The notes: generated by a model from the letters alone, not told the origin. Counted from the first letter of the stretch, positions 27,087 through 37,562 are shown. The stretch: 64,000 bases of DNA from Sulfitobacter undariae (GCF_014196805.1 NZ_JACIEI010000006.1:62001-126000); one strand, 5' to 3'. Numbers and translations are program-made.

Positions 27087-29368
27087 AATGGGTGCTCCTC
27101 AAAGTCTGTTTGTCGCTCGGTGCCAAGAGGTAGAGTGATCTCTGCCATGGCACCAAAATGGGTTTGCCCCTCAAATACTGGGGCATCGGAAAGGATCAGG
27201 CTCCCGCCGTGTTCCTCGATTATCTTTTTAACGATCGGCAAGCCAAGGCCCGTGCCTTCGCTGCGCGTTGTCACATAGGGCTCAAACAGGCGCGCGCGAT
27301 CCTCGGGCAGCCCGATGCCATTATCAGCTATTGTAATATGGGCCGCTCCGTCGTTGACGCTGAGGTGCACATGCACCTGTGGTAGCAGATTTTCGGGTGC
27401 CCCGTCTTGTTTAAGAGTGTCGATGGCTTCGCCTGCGTTTTTAATCAGATTTGTTAGAGCCTGTGTAATCATTGTCGCGTCAATCAGCGCGGGGAGTTCT
27501 GCCTTTTGCACATCAGATATGAGCTTTATGTCAGGTCTGCCGGTTTTTTGTAGCAGAACCGCGTCCCGCACAAGCTGCGCAAGGTCTTGCGCCGTGCGCT
27601 CTGGCTCGGGCATACGGGCGAATTTTGAAAACTCGTCTACAATCCGGCGCAGATCGCCTGTCTGACGGATGATGACACCTGTCAGTTGATCCAGACTGTC
27701 CGCATCCTCCCCCAGCTTAGGAGAAAACTTGCGTTTAATCCGCTCGGCAGAGAGCTGAATCGGCGTGAGCGGGTTTTTGATTTCATGAGCAATGCGCCGT
27801 GCCACATCACCCCAAGCGGCCATACGTTGTGCACTGACCAAATCTGTCACATCATCAAAGGCCACAACGTAGCCCTCGAGCCGCCCGTCGTCGGTGCGCC
27901 GCGTCGCCATACGAACCAAAAGGTTCTCCATCTGGCCCTGCCGCGATACTTTGATTTCCTGCTGCGTGGATTCAGTGCCCGTGGCCGTCACAGTTTCATA
28001 GAGCGGGCCAAATTCGGGTATCGCCACAGTCAGAGCCAGTGATTGCTGGTCCTCTTCCCAGTTCAACAGGCGCATCGCAGAGCGGTTTACAAAGGTCACA
28101 CGCCCCTCGGGGTCCAACCCGACAACGCCTGACGTGACTGAACTCAGCACAGAATCAAATAGCCTGCGCCGCCGCTCAATCTGGCGTGTATTGTCGAGCA
28201 ACGTGTTCCGCTGTCCTTTGAGTTGCTTGGTCATCTGGTTAAAGTACCGACCCAATTCAGCGATTTCGTCGTCGCCATCATCGTCGCGGACTTGCATGTC
28301 CAGATTGCCTTCACCAACGCGCTGCGCGGCCCCCGTCAAGCGGCCAATCGGGCCAGAGAGACGTTCGGCAAACCACAGACCCAACCAAACGGCAGCCAGA
28401 ATGATGATCACGGCAAAGGCCAGATACAACAGTCCGAATTCAAACAGCATCCGCCCCCGCTCGCTCTCTAGCTGTTGATAGAGGCGTATGGTTTCCTGAG
28501 TTTCATCAAGCAGGCTGAGGATTTCACCGTCCACGTCACGGCTGACATACAAGAAACGATCTACAAAAGAATTAAGGCGCACCAATGCGCGGAACTCACT
28601 GTGCTCCCAATCTTCGATCAGGTGCACTTCTGCGCCATCCGCTGCTTTGATTTGTGCAGGTGTCACTGCATCAAAGTTAAACAGATACGAGCGATCCCCA
28701 CGGGCGCGAATTTCACCTGTTGCATCAATCATATAGGCTTCACGCAGACCGCGTTGAATTTGGCGCTGCGCCTCGCCCAACAATTCGCTATCGCTTAAAT
28801 CAATCCCACCGCGCCGTGCACGGTCAATGCTGCGTGCAAGGCCTACCGCATCATCCGTGAGTGCTGTGCGTTCTTCGTCTGCATAAGCTTGGGCGGCAAG
28901 CAGCGAATTACCCACCACAACGCGGACCCGCTCCGAGAACCAGCCCTCGATACCGATGTTGATTGTTAGAACAGCAAATACCGCGACCGAAACTGTGGGG
29001 ATCAACGCCATCAGCGCAAAAACGCCTGTGAGCCGCAAATGAAGGCGCGATCCTGCAGATTTGGCGCGCCGCGCCATCACCAGTCGCGCCACCTGAGACA
29101 GCACCAATGCCGCAACGACAAGAATATATATCAAGTCCAACAACAGAATCAGCCGCAATGTGCTGGTGCTGCCTTTGTCCAACGGACCAAGGGCCAGATA
29201 GGTCCCTAACGCCAGCAGCGGGCCCAAAACCACCAACCCGAAGGTCATCGCATTGCGCACACGCTTCATCCGCCGCAGGTGCGACAGCTGCATGAGCCAA
29301 TAATTGCGTGTTCTGGGTGCCACGCGGAGAACCTCACCTGATGTGGTGCATTTGCACCGGACCGCCAT
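27083..29368 (-). CDS. ntrY: Nitrogen regulation sensor histidine kinase NtrY
   Basis: A 761-residue membrane sensor kinase. Two early membrane spans (about residues 33-80) and a third near 90-115 lead to an extracytoplasmic region. Another span (LLYLAFAVIIILAAVWLGLW), a HAMP linker, a PAS domain, and the HisKA/HATPase core follow. The phospho-His is in RIAHEIKNPLTPIQLSAER and the N/G boxes are NLIKNAGEA, DNGIGLP and GTGLGLPIVKKI. The frame opens at a GTG at 29407; the ATG at 29368 has AGGA 7 bases upstream and is preferred. In Rhodobacterales the NtrYX pair affects nitrogen and redox-related genes. It overlaps ntrX by ATGA. Confidence 0.93.
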   Translation of the reverse strand: MAVRCKCTTSGEVLRVAPRTRNYWLMQLSHLRRMKRVRNAMTFGLVVLGPLLALGTYLALGPLDKGSTSTLRLILLLDLIYILVVAALVLSQVARLVMARRAKSAGSRLHLRLTGVFALMALIPTVSVAVFAVLTINIGIEGWFSERVRVVVGNSLLAAQAYADEERTALTDDAVGLARSIDRARRGGIDLSDSELLGEAQRQIQRGLREAYMIDATGEIRARGDRSYLFNFDAVTPAQIKAADGAEVHLIEDWEHSEFRALVRLNSFVDRFLYVSRDVDGEILSLLDETQETIRLYQQLESERGRMLFEFGLLYLAFAVIIILAAVWLGLWFAERLSGPIGRLTGAAQRVGEGNLDMQVRDDDGDDEIAELGRYFNQMTKQLKGQRNTLLDNTRQIERRRRLFDSVLSSVTSGVVGLDPEGRVTFVNRSAMRLLNWEEDQQSLALTVAIPEFGPLYETVTATGTESTQQEIKVSRQGQMENLLVRMATRRTDDGRLEGYVVAFDDVTDLVSAQRMAAWGDVARRIAHEIKNPLTPIQLSAERIKRKFSPKLGEDADSLDQLTGVIIRQTGDLRRIVDEFSKFARMPEPERTAQDLAQLVRDAVLLQKTGRPDIKLISDVQKAELPALIDATMITQALTNLIKNAGEAIDTLKQDGAPENLLPQVHVHLSVNDGAAHITIADNGIGLPEDRARLFEPYVTTRSEGTGLGLPIVKKIIEEHGGSLILSDAPVFEGQTHFGAMAEITLPLGTERQTDFEEHPL

Positions 29369-29422
29369 ATTATGTGATCCTAACCAAGACTGTTTCTCGG
29401 TGGCCACGTTTATGTGACGATT

Positions 29423-30790
29423 TTACATCATTTTTCGACCGCGTGTAACCTCTATTTCGAGGTCAGTGATCTTCTTTCGCAAAGTATTTCGATTTATCCC
29501 CAAAAGCTCGGCACATTTCGCCTGATTTCCCGAGGTCGCGGCCAAAGCTACTTCAATCAGCGGCGCTTCGATCTCACGCAATATGCGTTGGTATAACCCT
29601 GGAGGGGGCAACATATTGCCGTGCAACTCAAAGTATCGGCGGATGTGCCGATCGACACTGGCGCCCAGCTTCTCTCCTGTGCCCGCTGCGCGTGTGGGTT
29701 CGGGCCCTGCTTGTGCGCCAACAATTTGCCCGGCTTCTGCGGCGGTGATTTCAGCTGTGCGACTGGTCAGTGCCAATTGGCGCATCGCGTGCTCAAGTTG
29801 CCGCACATTTCCGGGCCATGTATAATTTTCGAAAATCTTGATGGCTCCCTCAGACAAGGCATGTGGCGCGCCCGCTGCGGCATCCGCTTTTTCCAAAAAA
29901 TGCGCGGCCAATAACGGAATATCCTCAACCCTGTCGCGCAAGGCAGGCACCTGTAGTGTTGCCCCTGTCAGGCGGTAATAGAGATCGCGGCGCAGGCTGC
30001 TATTGCTGGGATCATGTGCGGGGTCAACTTGCGACGTCGCAATAAAGCGAGGTCGGTCATCTGTTTCGGCATCCATCATACGGGCAATACGCGCCTGAAC
30101 TTCAGAAGAAATGTCACCGATTTCATCAATCAACAATGTACCGCCGCGTACCCGCGCCAGAACCCGTGCTGGCCCCTCTATGTCGCGCAGATCAGCCTCG
30201 GTTACCGTGACAAACGGCAAAGAGCGGCGATCAGACAGATCATGGATGGCGCGGCCAATCAATGATTTACCCGTGCCACTTTCGCCCCAGATCAAAACAG
30301 GCAGATCGGTATTCATCACCCTTGCAATCACACGGTACAGCGATTGCATCACGGCGGTTTTACCCACCATTGGCAAATCGTCTTCGTCTTTTTCCTGCAC
30401 TGCTGCGCTGGGTTTACGCGGCGTGCCTGTGCGCTCTAATGCACGGGCAGTGCGTTTCATGAGGTCAGGCAGGTCAAACGGCTTGGGCAAATAATCATAG
30501 GCCTGTGCCTCTGCGGCCTTGATCGCTGTCATGATGGTGTTTTGGGCAGAAATCACGATAACCGGCAAATCAGGGCGGTCTTGCGCAATTTTCGGCAGCA
30601 TTTCCAAACCATTGCCATCAGGCATGACAACATCGGTGATGACCACATCGCCTTTGCCCTCCGCCACCCATCGCATCAACGTGGTCAGGCTGGAGGTCGC
30701 ATGTACTTTACACCCTGCACGGGTCAATGCTTGTGTAAGAACCGTGCGAATGGTGCGATCATCATCGGCGACCAGAACTGTGCCATCCAT
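29423..30790 (-). CDS. ntrC: Nitrogen regulation response regulator NtrC lacking the GAFTGA loop
   Basis: A 455-residue NtrC with receiver domain (phosphoacceptor Asp in [11 protein letters not shown] near residue 54), AAA+ domain (Walker [20 protein letters not shown], Walker [12 protein letters not shown]) and a Fis-type C-terminal helix-turn-helix ([16 protein letters not shown]). The stretch where GAFTGA should sit reads [18 protein letters not shown], so the sigma-54 contact loop is deleted. In Rhodobacter capsulatus the same deletion goes with NtrC activating the housekeeping sigma-70 polymerase. It lies 3 bases after ntrB. It likely controls ammonium and nitrogen-source genes in response to NtrB. 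Confidence 0.95.
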   Translation of the reverse strand: MDGTVLVADDDRTIRTVLTQALTRAGCKVHATSSLTTLMRWVAEGKGDVVITDVVMPDGNGLEMLPKIAQDRPDLPVIVISAQNTIMTAIKAAEAQAYDYLPKPFDLPDLMKRTARALERTGTPRKPSAAVQEKDEDDLPMVGKTAVMQSLYRVIARVMNTDLPVLIWGESGTGKSLIGRAIHDLSDRRSLPFVTVTEADLRDIEGPARVLARVRGGTLLIDEIGDISSEVQARIARMMDAETDDRPRFIATSQVDPAHDPSNSSLRRDLYYRLTGATLQVPALRDRVEDIPLLAAHFLEKADAAAGAPHALSEGAIKIFENYTWPGNVRQLEHAMRQLALTSRTAEITAAEAGQIVGAQAGPEPTRAAGTGEKLGASVDRHIRRYFELHGNMLPPPGLYQRILREIEAPLIEVALAATSGNQAKCAELLGINRNTLRKKITDLEIEVTRGRKMM

Positions 30791-30793
30791 AAC

Positions 30794-31933
30794 CTAAGTC
30801 TCCTTTGCAGGCGGTTTGCCCACGTTTTTATGTTGTTCATGTGCATCCGCGCGCGGCAGTGAAATACGAAACACCGTGCGCCCCGGTACGGACGTCACGG
30901 AAATCCAGCCTTCGTGTTCGGATACGATCTTGTTCACCAGCGCCAACCCCAGACCTGTGCCGTTTTCACGGCCCGATACAAAGGGATCAAACACTTCCCC
31001 TGCGATATTATCGGGCAACCCCGGACCATCGTCGATCACTTCGATCTGCAAAGGAAGCGCATCACCATGCCCGTCCGAGCGGCGCAGGCGGAAAGAATGC
31101 TCATAATAGCTGTGCAGGCGGATTGTCCCGCCGCCCTCGCCCGCCGCCTCAGATGCATTTTTGATGAGGTTGAGGACAACTTGCAAAAGCTGATCTTTAT
31201 CCCCCCATGCCAGCGGCAATGAGGGATCGTAATCCTCAATGATCTTCATTTGAGCACCAAAGCCCAGCAACGCCGAACGGCGGGCACGGTCCAACACATC
31301 ATGCAGATTTACGGGGCTGCGTTCTGGAATGGTGTGATTGCCGAATTGCTCCACCTGCTCCAGAAGCTTCACAATGCGGCGGCTTTCGCCGACAATCAGA
31401 TCGGTCAATTCCTGATCCTCAGCGCTCAGGCTCATGCTGAGCAATTGCGCCGCCCCTGTGATCCCTGCCAAAGGGTTTTTAATCTCATGAGCCAGCATTT
31501 CCGCCATACCAATGGCTGATTTGGCAGAAGACTTGACCGACCCATTTTGTGTCAACCGCCCTGCCAGCTCCCGAGGAGAGATCATCAGGATCATGGTGCC
31601 GTCCGACCCTGATAGCGGCGCAATTTGCAATTGAGATTGCAGTGGCGCGCGCTGCCCGCTGCCCACATCCACATCATTAACAAACAACGTGGTGTCGGTT
31701 GTACGCGCCCGTTCAAAGGCCTCTTCCAGCGGTGAATCCACTGCGATGACATCCCAAACAGGCAAGTCAAATACCGCTTTTGCCGAGACATTCAGGAAAC
31801 CTTCGGCGGCGGCATTAATATCAATGATTTTATCGTCGATCCCGACCAAAATCGCAGGCACAGGCAAAGAAGACCAAAGAGTGCGTTCAGCCAGTGCCAA
31901 AGCGCTAGGGCGGGTTTCTGGTGTGTCATTCAT
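30794..31933 (-). CDS. ntrB: Nitrogen regulation sensor histidine kinase NtrB
   Basis: A 379-residue soluble kinase/phosphatase of NtrC, controlled in the family by PII proteins. A PAS domain fills the first 120 residues, then the H-box MLAHEIKNPLAGITGAAQLL and the HATPase region with N box NLIKNASEAAGEGG, G1 DDGPGLPDNI and G2 GTGLGLALVNKI. The ATG at 31933 (MNDTPETRPS) overlaps the dusB stop by four bases, which decides it over an ATG at 31948. It is the second gene of the dusB-ntrBC-ntrYX run. Confidence 0.94.
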   Translation of the reverse strand: MNDTPETRPSALALAERTLWSSLPVPAILVGIDDKIIDINAAAEGFLNVSAKAVFDLPVWDVIAVDSPLEEAFERARTTDTTLFVNDVDVGSGQRAPLQSQLQIAPLSGSDGTMILMISPRELAGRLTQNGSVKSSAKSAIGMAEMLAHEIKNPLAGITGAAQLLSMSLSAEDQELTDLIVGESRRIVKLLEQVEQFGNHTIPERSPVNLHDVLDRARRSALLGFGAQMKIIEDYDPSLPLAWGDKDQLLQVVLNLIKNASEAAGEGGGTIRLHSYYEHSFRLRRSDGHGDALPLQIEVIDDGPGLPDNIAGEVFDPFVSGRENGTGLGLALVNKIVSEHEGWISVTSVPGRTVFRISLPRADAHEQHKNVGKPPAKET

Positions 31934-32907
31934 GCTGCGGCTCCCCACATTGACGGATCTAAGGCCGCTCGCAAGACGATCATCGTTTCTTCCGGGCTGC
32001 GGGCTGTGAGTACGGCGCGGCGCTCAGCGCTTGGGGTGCCGACGTGATCCATATACCAGCCCAGATGTTTACGCGCTGTGCGCAAGCCCAGCTTGGTCCC
32101 GTAGAATCCCAGAATGGCATCGTAATGCCCTAGAACCATATCGGTGAAACCGTCGCCTTGCGGGATGGTTGGTGCGGCCGTGCCATATAATTCATGTGCG
32201 ATCTGTGCCAACAGCCAAGGCCGTCCTTGTATCCCGCGCCCGATCATCACTCCTTGTGCGCCCGATTGCGCCAAAGCCTGCCGCGCGGTGGTGGCATCCA
32301 CAATGTCGCCATTTGCCACAACGGGGATATCCACCACATCCACGACGCCGCGAATGGCGGCCCAATCAGCACTGCCTTTATAGAACTGGCACCGCGTGCG
32401 CCCGTGGATGGTGATCATCTTGATCCCTGCCGCCTCGGCGCGCTGTGCGATCTGCGGCGCGTTGAGCATATCATCATCCCAGCCCAACCGAGTTTTAAGC
32501 GTGACGGGAATGTCCACCGCAGCCACCACAGCCTCAATCAACCGCAACGCATGGTCAGGGGTTTTCATCAAGGCAGACCCTGAAGCGCCCTGTGTCACCT
32601 TCTTGGCGGGGCAGCCCATGTTGATATCAATGATCCGCGCTCCTTGTGCGGCGATCATTTTGGCGGCTTCAACCATCGGCGCGGCTTCGCGCCCGGCGAT
32701 TTGCACAGAAGTGCCTTCAACGCCCAGTCCCAGCTCAGCTTTTTCGCGGGTCCCGGGGCGTGAAGTGATCCATTCACCCGACGCAATCATCTCGGACACA
32801 ACCAATCCCGCCCCAAACTGCGCCACAAGAGTGCGGTAAGGTAAGTCGGTGATGCCGGCCATAGGGGCCAGAAAAACAGGTGGGGTGAGGTCCAGTGGAA
32901 ATGTCAT
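31930..32907 (-). CDS. dusB: tRNA-dihydrouridine synthase B (NifR3)
   Basis: DusB reduces a uridine of the tRNA D-loop to dihydrouridine using FMN and NADPH. The 325-residue TIM-barrel protein shows LAPMAGITDLPYR at the start, the catalytic Cys in NMGCPAKKV near residue 98, and TIHGRTRCQFYKG near 165. As nifR3 it is the first gene of the ntrBC operon in Rhodobacter and relatives, and the arrangement here is the same. The promoter of the block should lie in the roughly 207 bases upstream, shared with the divergent ispDF gene; I could not identify it with confidence. Confidence 0.95.
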   Translation of the reverse strand: MTFPLDLTPPVFLAPMAGITDLPYRTLVAQFGAGLVVSEMIASGEWITSRPGTREKAELGLGVEGTSVQIAGREAAPMVEAAKMIAAQGARIIDINMGCPAKKVTQGASGSALMKTPDHALRLIEAVVAAVDIPVTLKTRLGWDDDMLNAPQIAQRAEAAGIKMITIHGRTRCQFYKGSADWAAIRGVVDVVDIPVVANGDIVDATTARQALAQSGAQGVMIGRGIQGRPWLLAQIAHELYGTAAPTIPQGDGFTDMVLGHYDAILGFYGTKLGLRTARKHLGWYMDHVGTPSAERRAVLTARSPEETMIVLRAALDPSMWGAAA

Positions 32908-33114
32908 TGGAGGTTGCTTAATCCTTGGGCGGTTGCATTGAAATTAGAACAAAGAAAACGAAGTTGCAATGAATGCCGTAGGATAACTGATGACACAATG
33001 TGCCGCTGTGCCTATTTTTTAATCATACGGCCTCCGCGTGTTTCCCCCTGCATGCATTGCACCAGCCCCCTAGATTTCCTAATATAGACGCCAACCCAAG
33101 TGAAAGTAGACCTA

Positions 33115-34245
33115 ATGCGTGTCTGTGCCCTGATTGTAGCCGCTGGCCGAGGAACCCGCGCTGGTGGCCTTCGCCCAAAACAGTGGCAATTTCTGGGGGA
33201 AATGCGGGTAATTGATCATTCGGTTGCGGGTTTTGAGAGACATCCAAAAATCAGCGACATCGCCATTGTCCTTCATGCCGGTGATATGGCCGAGGCCGCC
33301 GCCTTTGAGGCACGAGGCATCACAGTGGTGCGTGGCGGAGCCGAGCGGAGCGCATCCGTGCAGGCGGGCCTTGCCGCCCTGCCCGACTGCGACGTCGTTC
33401 TCATTCATGATGCGGCACGCCCCTGTGTAAATGCCACAGTGATTGATGGCGTGATTGAGGCGCTTCACTCCCATGAAGGCGCGGCCCCGGGTCTGGCTGT
33501 GACTGACGCATTGTGGACGGGAAACACCGACACGGTGACAGGCACCCAAGACCGCGCAGGGCTTTTCGCGGCGCAAACACCGCAGGGCTTCCACCGCGCT
33601 GCCATTATCGCAGCGCATGTACAGTACAATGGCATCGCAGCCGATGATGTAGCTGTGGCGCGGGCTGCGGGTATGACGGTTGCCATTACGGCGGGTGACG
33701 CCGATAACATCAAAATCACCACGCCGCAGGATTTCGCCCGCGCTGCACGGATATTGGAGAAGACAATGGACATACGTACTGGCAACGGCTTTGACGTGCA
33801 TGCTTTTGGTGCAGGAGATCACGTGATGCTCTGCGGTGTGAAGATCCCGCATGATCAGGGGCTTGTCGGCCACTCTGATGCAGATGTGGGCCTGCACACC
33901 CTCACCGACGCGATCTATGGTGCGCTGGCGGCGGGTGACATTGGCACGCATTTCCCGCCCTCTGACCCGCAATGGAAAGGGGCGCAAAGCCATATTTTCC
34001 TGCGCCATGCCGCCGAAATGGCCCGTGCCCAAGGATTTACCCTGACCCATGTGGATTGCACCTTAATCTGCGAACACCCCAAAGTTGGCCCCCACGCCCA
34101 AGCCATGCGTGATGCCGTCGCCGAGATGATCGGGATTGAGGTGGGCCGTGTTTCGGTCAAGGCAACAACATCCGAGCGGCTGGGCTTTACCGGACGCGGT
34201 GAAGGCATCGCCTGTATGGCCACCGCCACATTGGTGAAATCATGA
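33115..34245 (+). CDS. ispDF: Bifunctional IspD/IspF isoprenoid enzyme
   Basis: A fusion of two non-adjacent steps of the MEP pathway. The IspD part (about residues 1-215) makes 4-CDP-methylerythritol from MEP and [33 protein letters not shown]. The IspF part (from [15 protein letters not shown] near 219) makes the cyclic diphosphate, with metal ligands Asp and His in GFDVHAF and the block [18 protein letters not shown]. Fused ispDF is common in alphaproteobacteria. The ATG at 33115 is preferred to a GTG at 33100. It overlaps pgpA by four bases. Confidence 0.96.
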   Translation: MRVCALIVAAGRGTRAGGLRPKQWQFLGEMRVIDHSVAGFERHPKISDIAIVLHAGDMAEAAAFEARGITVVRGGAERSASVQAGLAALPDCDVVLIHDAARPCVNATVIDGVIEALHSHEGAAPGLAVTDALWTGNTDTVTGTQDRAGLFAAQTPQGFHRAAIIAAHVQYNGIAADDVAVARAAGMTVAITAGDADNIKITTPQDFARAARILEKTMDIRTGNGFDVHAFGAGDHVMLCGVKIPHDQGLVGHSDADVGLHTLTDAIYGALAAGDIGTHFPPSDPQWKGAQSHIFLRHAAEMARAQGFTLTHVDCTLICEHPKVGPHAQAMRDAVAEMIGIEVGRVSVKATTSERLGFTGRGEGIACMATATLVKS

Positions 34246-34739
34246 GCGCCCCCCTGCTGCCGCGTATGATCGGGACTGTTTTTGGCGTGGGCTATCTGCG
34301 TCCTGCATCTGGAACGTGGGGTTCACTGGTGGCCCTGCCTTGGGGCTGGCTCCTGCATGTGCTGGGGGGCTTTCCCTTGTTGGCGCTGGGCATAGCCGTC
34401 GCATTTCTTGCAGGGTGTTGGGCAACACAGCAGATGACGGCGGGATCAGAGGATCATGACCCGTCCGAAATTGTCATTGATGAAGTTGTGGGCCAATGGA
34501 TCGCGCTTCTGCCTCTCTCTATCGCAAGCTGGCGCATGGGGATCGACATTACCGTCATGTGGCCGGGCTGGATCGCGGCATTTGCGCTGTTTCGCCTGTT
34601 TGACATCACCAAGCCATGGATCATCGGCTGGGCAGATCGGCGCGGCGATCCTCTGGGCGTCATGCTGGACGATGTGATCGCTGGCGTTTTTGCTGCAATC
34701 GGTGTGGTTGCGCTGGCGGGTGCCTATCATGCGTTCTGA
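34242..34739 (+). CDS. pgpA: Phosphatidylglycerophosphatase A
   Basis: PgpA dephosphorylates phosphatidylglycerophosphate to phosphatidylglycerol at the inner membrane. The 165-residue protein starts with [19 protein letters not shown], the family signature, and has the metal-binding acidic block [17 protein letters not shown] near residues 67-83 plus two to three hydrophobic helices. Length is normal. It is the middle gene of an ispDF-pgpA-cinA run with overlaps on both sides. Confidence 0.94.
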   Translation: MSAPLLPRMIGTVFGVGYLRPASGTWGSLVALPWGWLLHVLGGFPLLALGIAVAFLAGCWATQQMTAGSEDHDPSEIVIDEVVGQWIALLPLSIASWRMGIDITVMWPGWIAAFALFRLFDITKPWIIGWADRRGDPLGVMLDDVIAGVFAAIGVVALAGAYHAF

Positions 34740-35205
34740 AATCCTGATGCTTGCACAGGCGCGCGGTGTGATGATTGCCACCGCCGAAAGCTGCACCGCA
34801 GGTATGGTGGCGGCTGCGCTGACCGATCTGGCGGGATCATCGGCTGTGTTTGAACGCGGGTTTGTCACCTATTCCAACGCTGCCAAGATCGAGATGTTGG
34901 GCGTCTGGCCCACGACGTTGGACGCTGTCGGTGCCGTATCGGAAGACGTAGCGCGTGAAATGGCACAAGGCGCGCTGAACCGCAGCCAAGCGCAGCTTGC
35001 TATTTCCCTCACAGGGATCGCAGGGCCTGGCGGGTCCGAGCGCAAGCCCGAGGGGCGTGTGTGTTTTGGTATAGCCAGCGCAGACCGCGTTGATAGCGAA
35101 ACGGTCGAGTTCGGCCCATTGGGCCGTGACGCCGTGCGTGCTGCAGCGCGGGATCATGCATTGACGATGCTCTGCACCACTCTACGCGGCATGCCCACCA
35201 CCTAA
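34729..35205 (+). CDS. CinA-type nicotinamide-nucleotide amidohydrolase
   Basis: A 158-residue protein made only of the C-terminal CinA domain (PncC/YgaD type), which deamidates nicotinamide mononucleotide in NAD salvage. Signature blocks are TAESCTAGMVAAALTD near residues 16-31 and ISLTGIAGPGG near 92. The start at 34729 (MRSEILMLA) lies inside the end of pgpA; the overlap of 11 bases and homologue length favour it over an earlier in-frame ATG at 34690. It converges with the PrpD-like gene with only four bases between stops. Confidence 0.9.
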   Translation: MRSEILMLAQARGVMIATAESCTAGMVAAALTDLAGSSAVFERGFVTYSNAAKIEMLGVWPTTLDAVGAVSEDVAREMAQGALNRSQAQLAISLTGIAGPGGSERKPEGRVCFGIASADRVDSETVEFGPLGRDAVRAAARDHALTMLCTTLRGMPTT

Positions 35206-35209
35206 GGTT

Positions 35210-36481
35210 TCACTCAGCGGCAAAGCACTCGGTAACCGCATCAAGATCATTGCCAATCACCGCCTGCCAAAGCGCATCAGAAGCGCTATCGCCCAACAAA
35301 GCCTGCACTTTCACCCGCAGCTTTTCACTGCGCGTTTCTAGTGACATAGGCTCCAAAAGGTCATGGCGCAGGCGGCGCACTTCGCCAGAGGTCAATGTCA
35401 ACGTGATCAGCGACTGGGTTTCGGTCAGGCTGTCATCCTCAACAACTTCGATCTTTTCACGCCATTCAACGATGTCTGCATCTTTCGCCATCGCATTGCT
35501 GAAATTCGCCGCCGTAGCCGTGGAATGGCCCAGTAACGTCATCGCCGCAGTGTGACGGTAGCTGAATTTAACTTCCAGCCCCTTTTTGGGTTCAAGGATA
35601 TTGCACACACTCATCCAACGCGGATGGGTGCGGATTTTGAGGCCCGCAATCCGATCCGTGTCCAGATCGGCCTCACCCAATGCTTCTAGCATCGCGTGCA
35701 ACCCGTGGCAGCAGGCATGGAATTTGTGACTGATCGAGTTGATCTGCCAGTCTTTGCGCGGCATTTTAACGGCAAGCGCTTCGCCATGATGTGTCTCGCC
35801 AAAGCCAAGCGGACCTTCCAGCCCTTCTTTGGCAGCACTCATGCCTGACTGCGCCCAAAGCGCGGCTTCAACACCGGTTCGGGCCGCCAGCCCCGCGTTC
35901 AAAGGTTTGGCCATCGTGCCAAATTGCGATTTAAGCCCCGATGCCATGGAGGCACATAACCCCAAAGCATTGCGGATTTGCCGCTTGTCCAACTCTAACA
36001 AACGCGCAGCTGCCAATGTGGCGCCAAAAGCACCCGAAGTCGCAGTCTGGTGATAGCCGATTTGATAGTGATCACGCCCCAGCCAAAGTCCAACCATGAT
36101 CGAGGCTTCAACACCGATGGTGGCCGCATCAATGGCTTCGGTCAAAGGGGTGTCCAGCGTTTCAGCCAATGCCATAACCGCAGGCAGCACCGCAACGGAC
36201 GGATGCCCGATATGTGCAAAATGGGTATCGTCATAATCCAGCGCATGGCTCAAGGTGCCATTCACAAGCGCGGCAGTCGCGGCCCCCGCTTCGTCACCGC
36301 CAAAAACATGCGCGGGGCCTTCATCCACCATCAAAGCACGGCGAAACGCCGCAAACTCGGGCTCTTTCGCGCCCGCGATACCGCAAGCGGCCCAATCATA
36401 GAGCGACAGGCGCATCATCGCAGCGGCGATTTCGGGCACCTCTGCGGTACAGAATTTAACAAGCTGTTGTGTGAGTCCCAT
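35210..36481 (-). CDS. MmgE/PrpD family protein
   Basis: A 423-residue member of the MmgE/PrpD family, which includes 2-methylcitrate dehydratase, iminodisuccinate epimerase and cis-aconitate decarboxylase. Family blocks are HALDYDDTHFAHIGHPSVAVLPA near residues 76-98 and HKFHACCHGLHAMLEAL near 250. No other methylcitrate-cycle genes (prpB, prpC) are nearby, so it should not be called PrpD proper. It stands between the CinA-type gene and the RatA-type gene as an apparent insertion in an otherwise common neighbourhood. Confidence 0.86.
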   Translation of the reverse strand: MGLTQQLVKFCTAEVPEIAAAMMRLSLYDWAACGIAGAKEPEFAAFRRALMVDEGPAHVFGGDEAGAATAALVNGTLSHALDYDDTHFAHIGHPSVAVLPAVMALAETLDTPLTEAIDAATIGVEASIMVGLWLGRDHYQIGYHQTATSGAFGATLAAARLLELDKRQIRNALGLCASMASGLKSQFGTMAKPLNAGLAARTGVEAALWAQSGMSAAKEGLEGPLGFGETHHGEALAVKMPRKDWQINSISHKFHACCHGLHAMLEALGEADLDTDRIAGLKIRTHPRWMSVCNILEPKKGLEVKFSYRHTAAMTLLGHSTATAANFSNAMAKDADIVEWREKIEVVEDDSLTETQSLITLTLTSGEVRRLRHDLLEPMSLETRSEKLRVKVQALLGDSASDALWQAVIGNDLDAVTECFAAE

Positions 36482-36501
36482 TGTGCCCTCCGCTGACTGG
36501 A

Positions 36502-36945
36502 TCAGCCATAAAGCGCTTCGGCGCGCTTCTCAAATGCTTTGACGACCCGTTGCATGGCCTCATTAAAGACCACGCCGATGATGGTTTGCAAAATCGCGTT
36601 CTTGAACTCAAAATCCACAAAGAAAGTCACCTCGCAACCGCCCTCCACATCCGCGAAAGCCCAGTTTGATTTCATATACTTAAACGGACCGTCCAGATAT
36701 TCGGTGTCGATTTTCATGGCCTCAGGCCAAAGCACCACACGCGACGTGAACCTTTCGCGGAAAACTTTGAACGAAATCACCAGATCCGCATCCATCACAC
36801 TGTGATCGCCTTTGTCATCGACGGATTTAATCCGTGCGGCAGCGGTCCAAGGCAGGAACTTGGGATAGTTGCCTACATCAGCCACAAGATCATACATTTG
36901 CTGGGCGCTGTAAGGCAGCGTGCGGGTTTCCGAGTGTGTGGGCAT
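36502..36945 (-). CDS. COQ10/RatA-type START-domain protein
   Basis: A 147-residue polyketide-cyclase/START-fold protein. Recognisable blocks are [16 protein letters not shown] near residues 18-33, [15 protein letters not shown] near 80 and the C-terminal [16 protein letters not shown]. Relatives are mitochondrial COQ10, which binds ubiquinone, and RatA, described as inhibiting 70S assembly in E. coli. In alphaproteobacteria a quinone-binding role is the more likely reading. The ATG at 36945 ([12 protein letters not shown]) fits the family; the frame is open a little further upstream. Confidence 0.88.
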   Translation of the reverse strand: MPTHSETRTLPYSAQQMYDLVADVGNYPKFLPWTAAARIKSVDDKGDHSVMDADLVISFKVFRERFTSRVVLWPEAMKIDTEYLDGPFKYMKSNWAFADVEGGCEVTFFVDFEFKNAILQTIIGVVFNEAMQRVVKAFEKRAEALYG

Positions 36946-37013
36946 TGATTTCCTGCGTCTGTTTGCGTAGCGCTGTATCAAAGCCCGGCTGGGTGTTCAA
37001 TCAAGAGGTGCTT

Positions 37014-37559
37014 ATGCAACCCCGTCCCTATGTCATAGACGAGATGATCTCGGCCAAATCCATTGCCGCACGTATTGAAGAGCTATGCCGCGAAATCCAA
37101 AAGGAATTTGCGGATACTGATAAGTTGGTTGTCGTGGGCCTGCTGCGCGGTAGCTTTGTGTTTATCGCTGATCTGGTACGCGAATTGGACTTGCCGATCG
37201 AAGTCGACTTCCTAGAAGCCTCCAGCTATGGGGACGGTATGGAAAGCACCAGAGAAGTGCGGATTCTCAAAGACCTGCGTGGCGGCATTGAGGGACGTGA
37301 TGTATTGCTGGTCGAAGACATCGTGGATACAGGTCACACGTTGTTCCACGTCACAGGCATGTTGCGCGCCCGTGAGCCAGCACGCCTGAAAACAGTGGCC
37401 CTATTAGACAAACCAACACGTCGCGAAGTTGATCTGCGCGCGGATCATACAGGGTTTGTGATCCCTGATGAATTTGTCGTGGGGTACGGTATTGATTTTG
37501 CTCAACGCAACCGCAACCTGCCCTATATCGGCAAGGTCCGCTTTACTGACGAGGCTTAG
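37014..37559 (+). CDS. hpt: Hypoxanthine phosphoribosyltransferase
   Basis: Purine salvage enzyme converting hypoxanthine (and often guanine) with PRPP to IMP or GMP. The 181-residue protein has the PRPP-binding motif [14 protein letters not shown] near residues 98-111, the pyrophosphate-binding loop [13 protein letters not shown] near 43-55 and the C-terminal [19 protein letters not shown]. The start ([11 protein letters not shown]) has AAGAGGTG immediately upstream; a much longer open frame upstream is unrelated. It leads a run with a small membrane protein and two cytochromes c. Confidence 0.93.
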   Translation: MQPRPYVIDEMISAKSIAARIEELCREIQKEFADTDKLVVVGLLRGSFVFIADLVRELDLPIEVDFLEASSYGDGMESTREVRILKDLRGGIEGRDVLLVEDIVDTGHTLFHVTGMLRAREPARLKTVALLDKPTRREVDLRADHTGFVIPDEFVVGYGIDFAQRNRNLPYIGKVRFTDEA

Positions 37560-37562
37560 GCG

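Noticed and set aside
33112-34050. 312-residue open frame antisense to ispDF
   Set aside because: It is the mirror of a well-supported fused enzyme. Its product has no recognisable motif and is rich in residues typical of reverse-frame translation.
36834-37013. 60-residue N-terminal extension of hpt
   Set aside because: It overlaps the divergent START-domain gene, has no homology to the family and lies before a good ribosome-binding site at the normal start.
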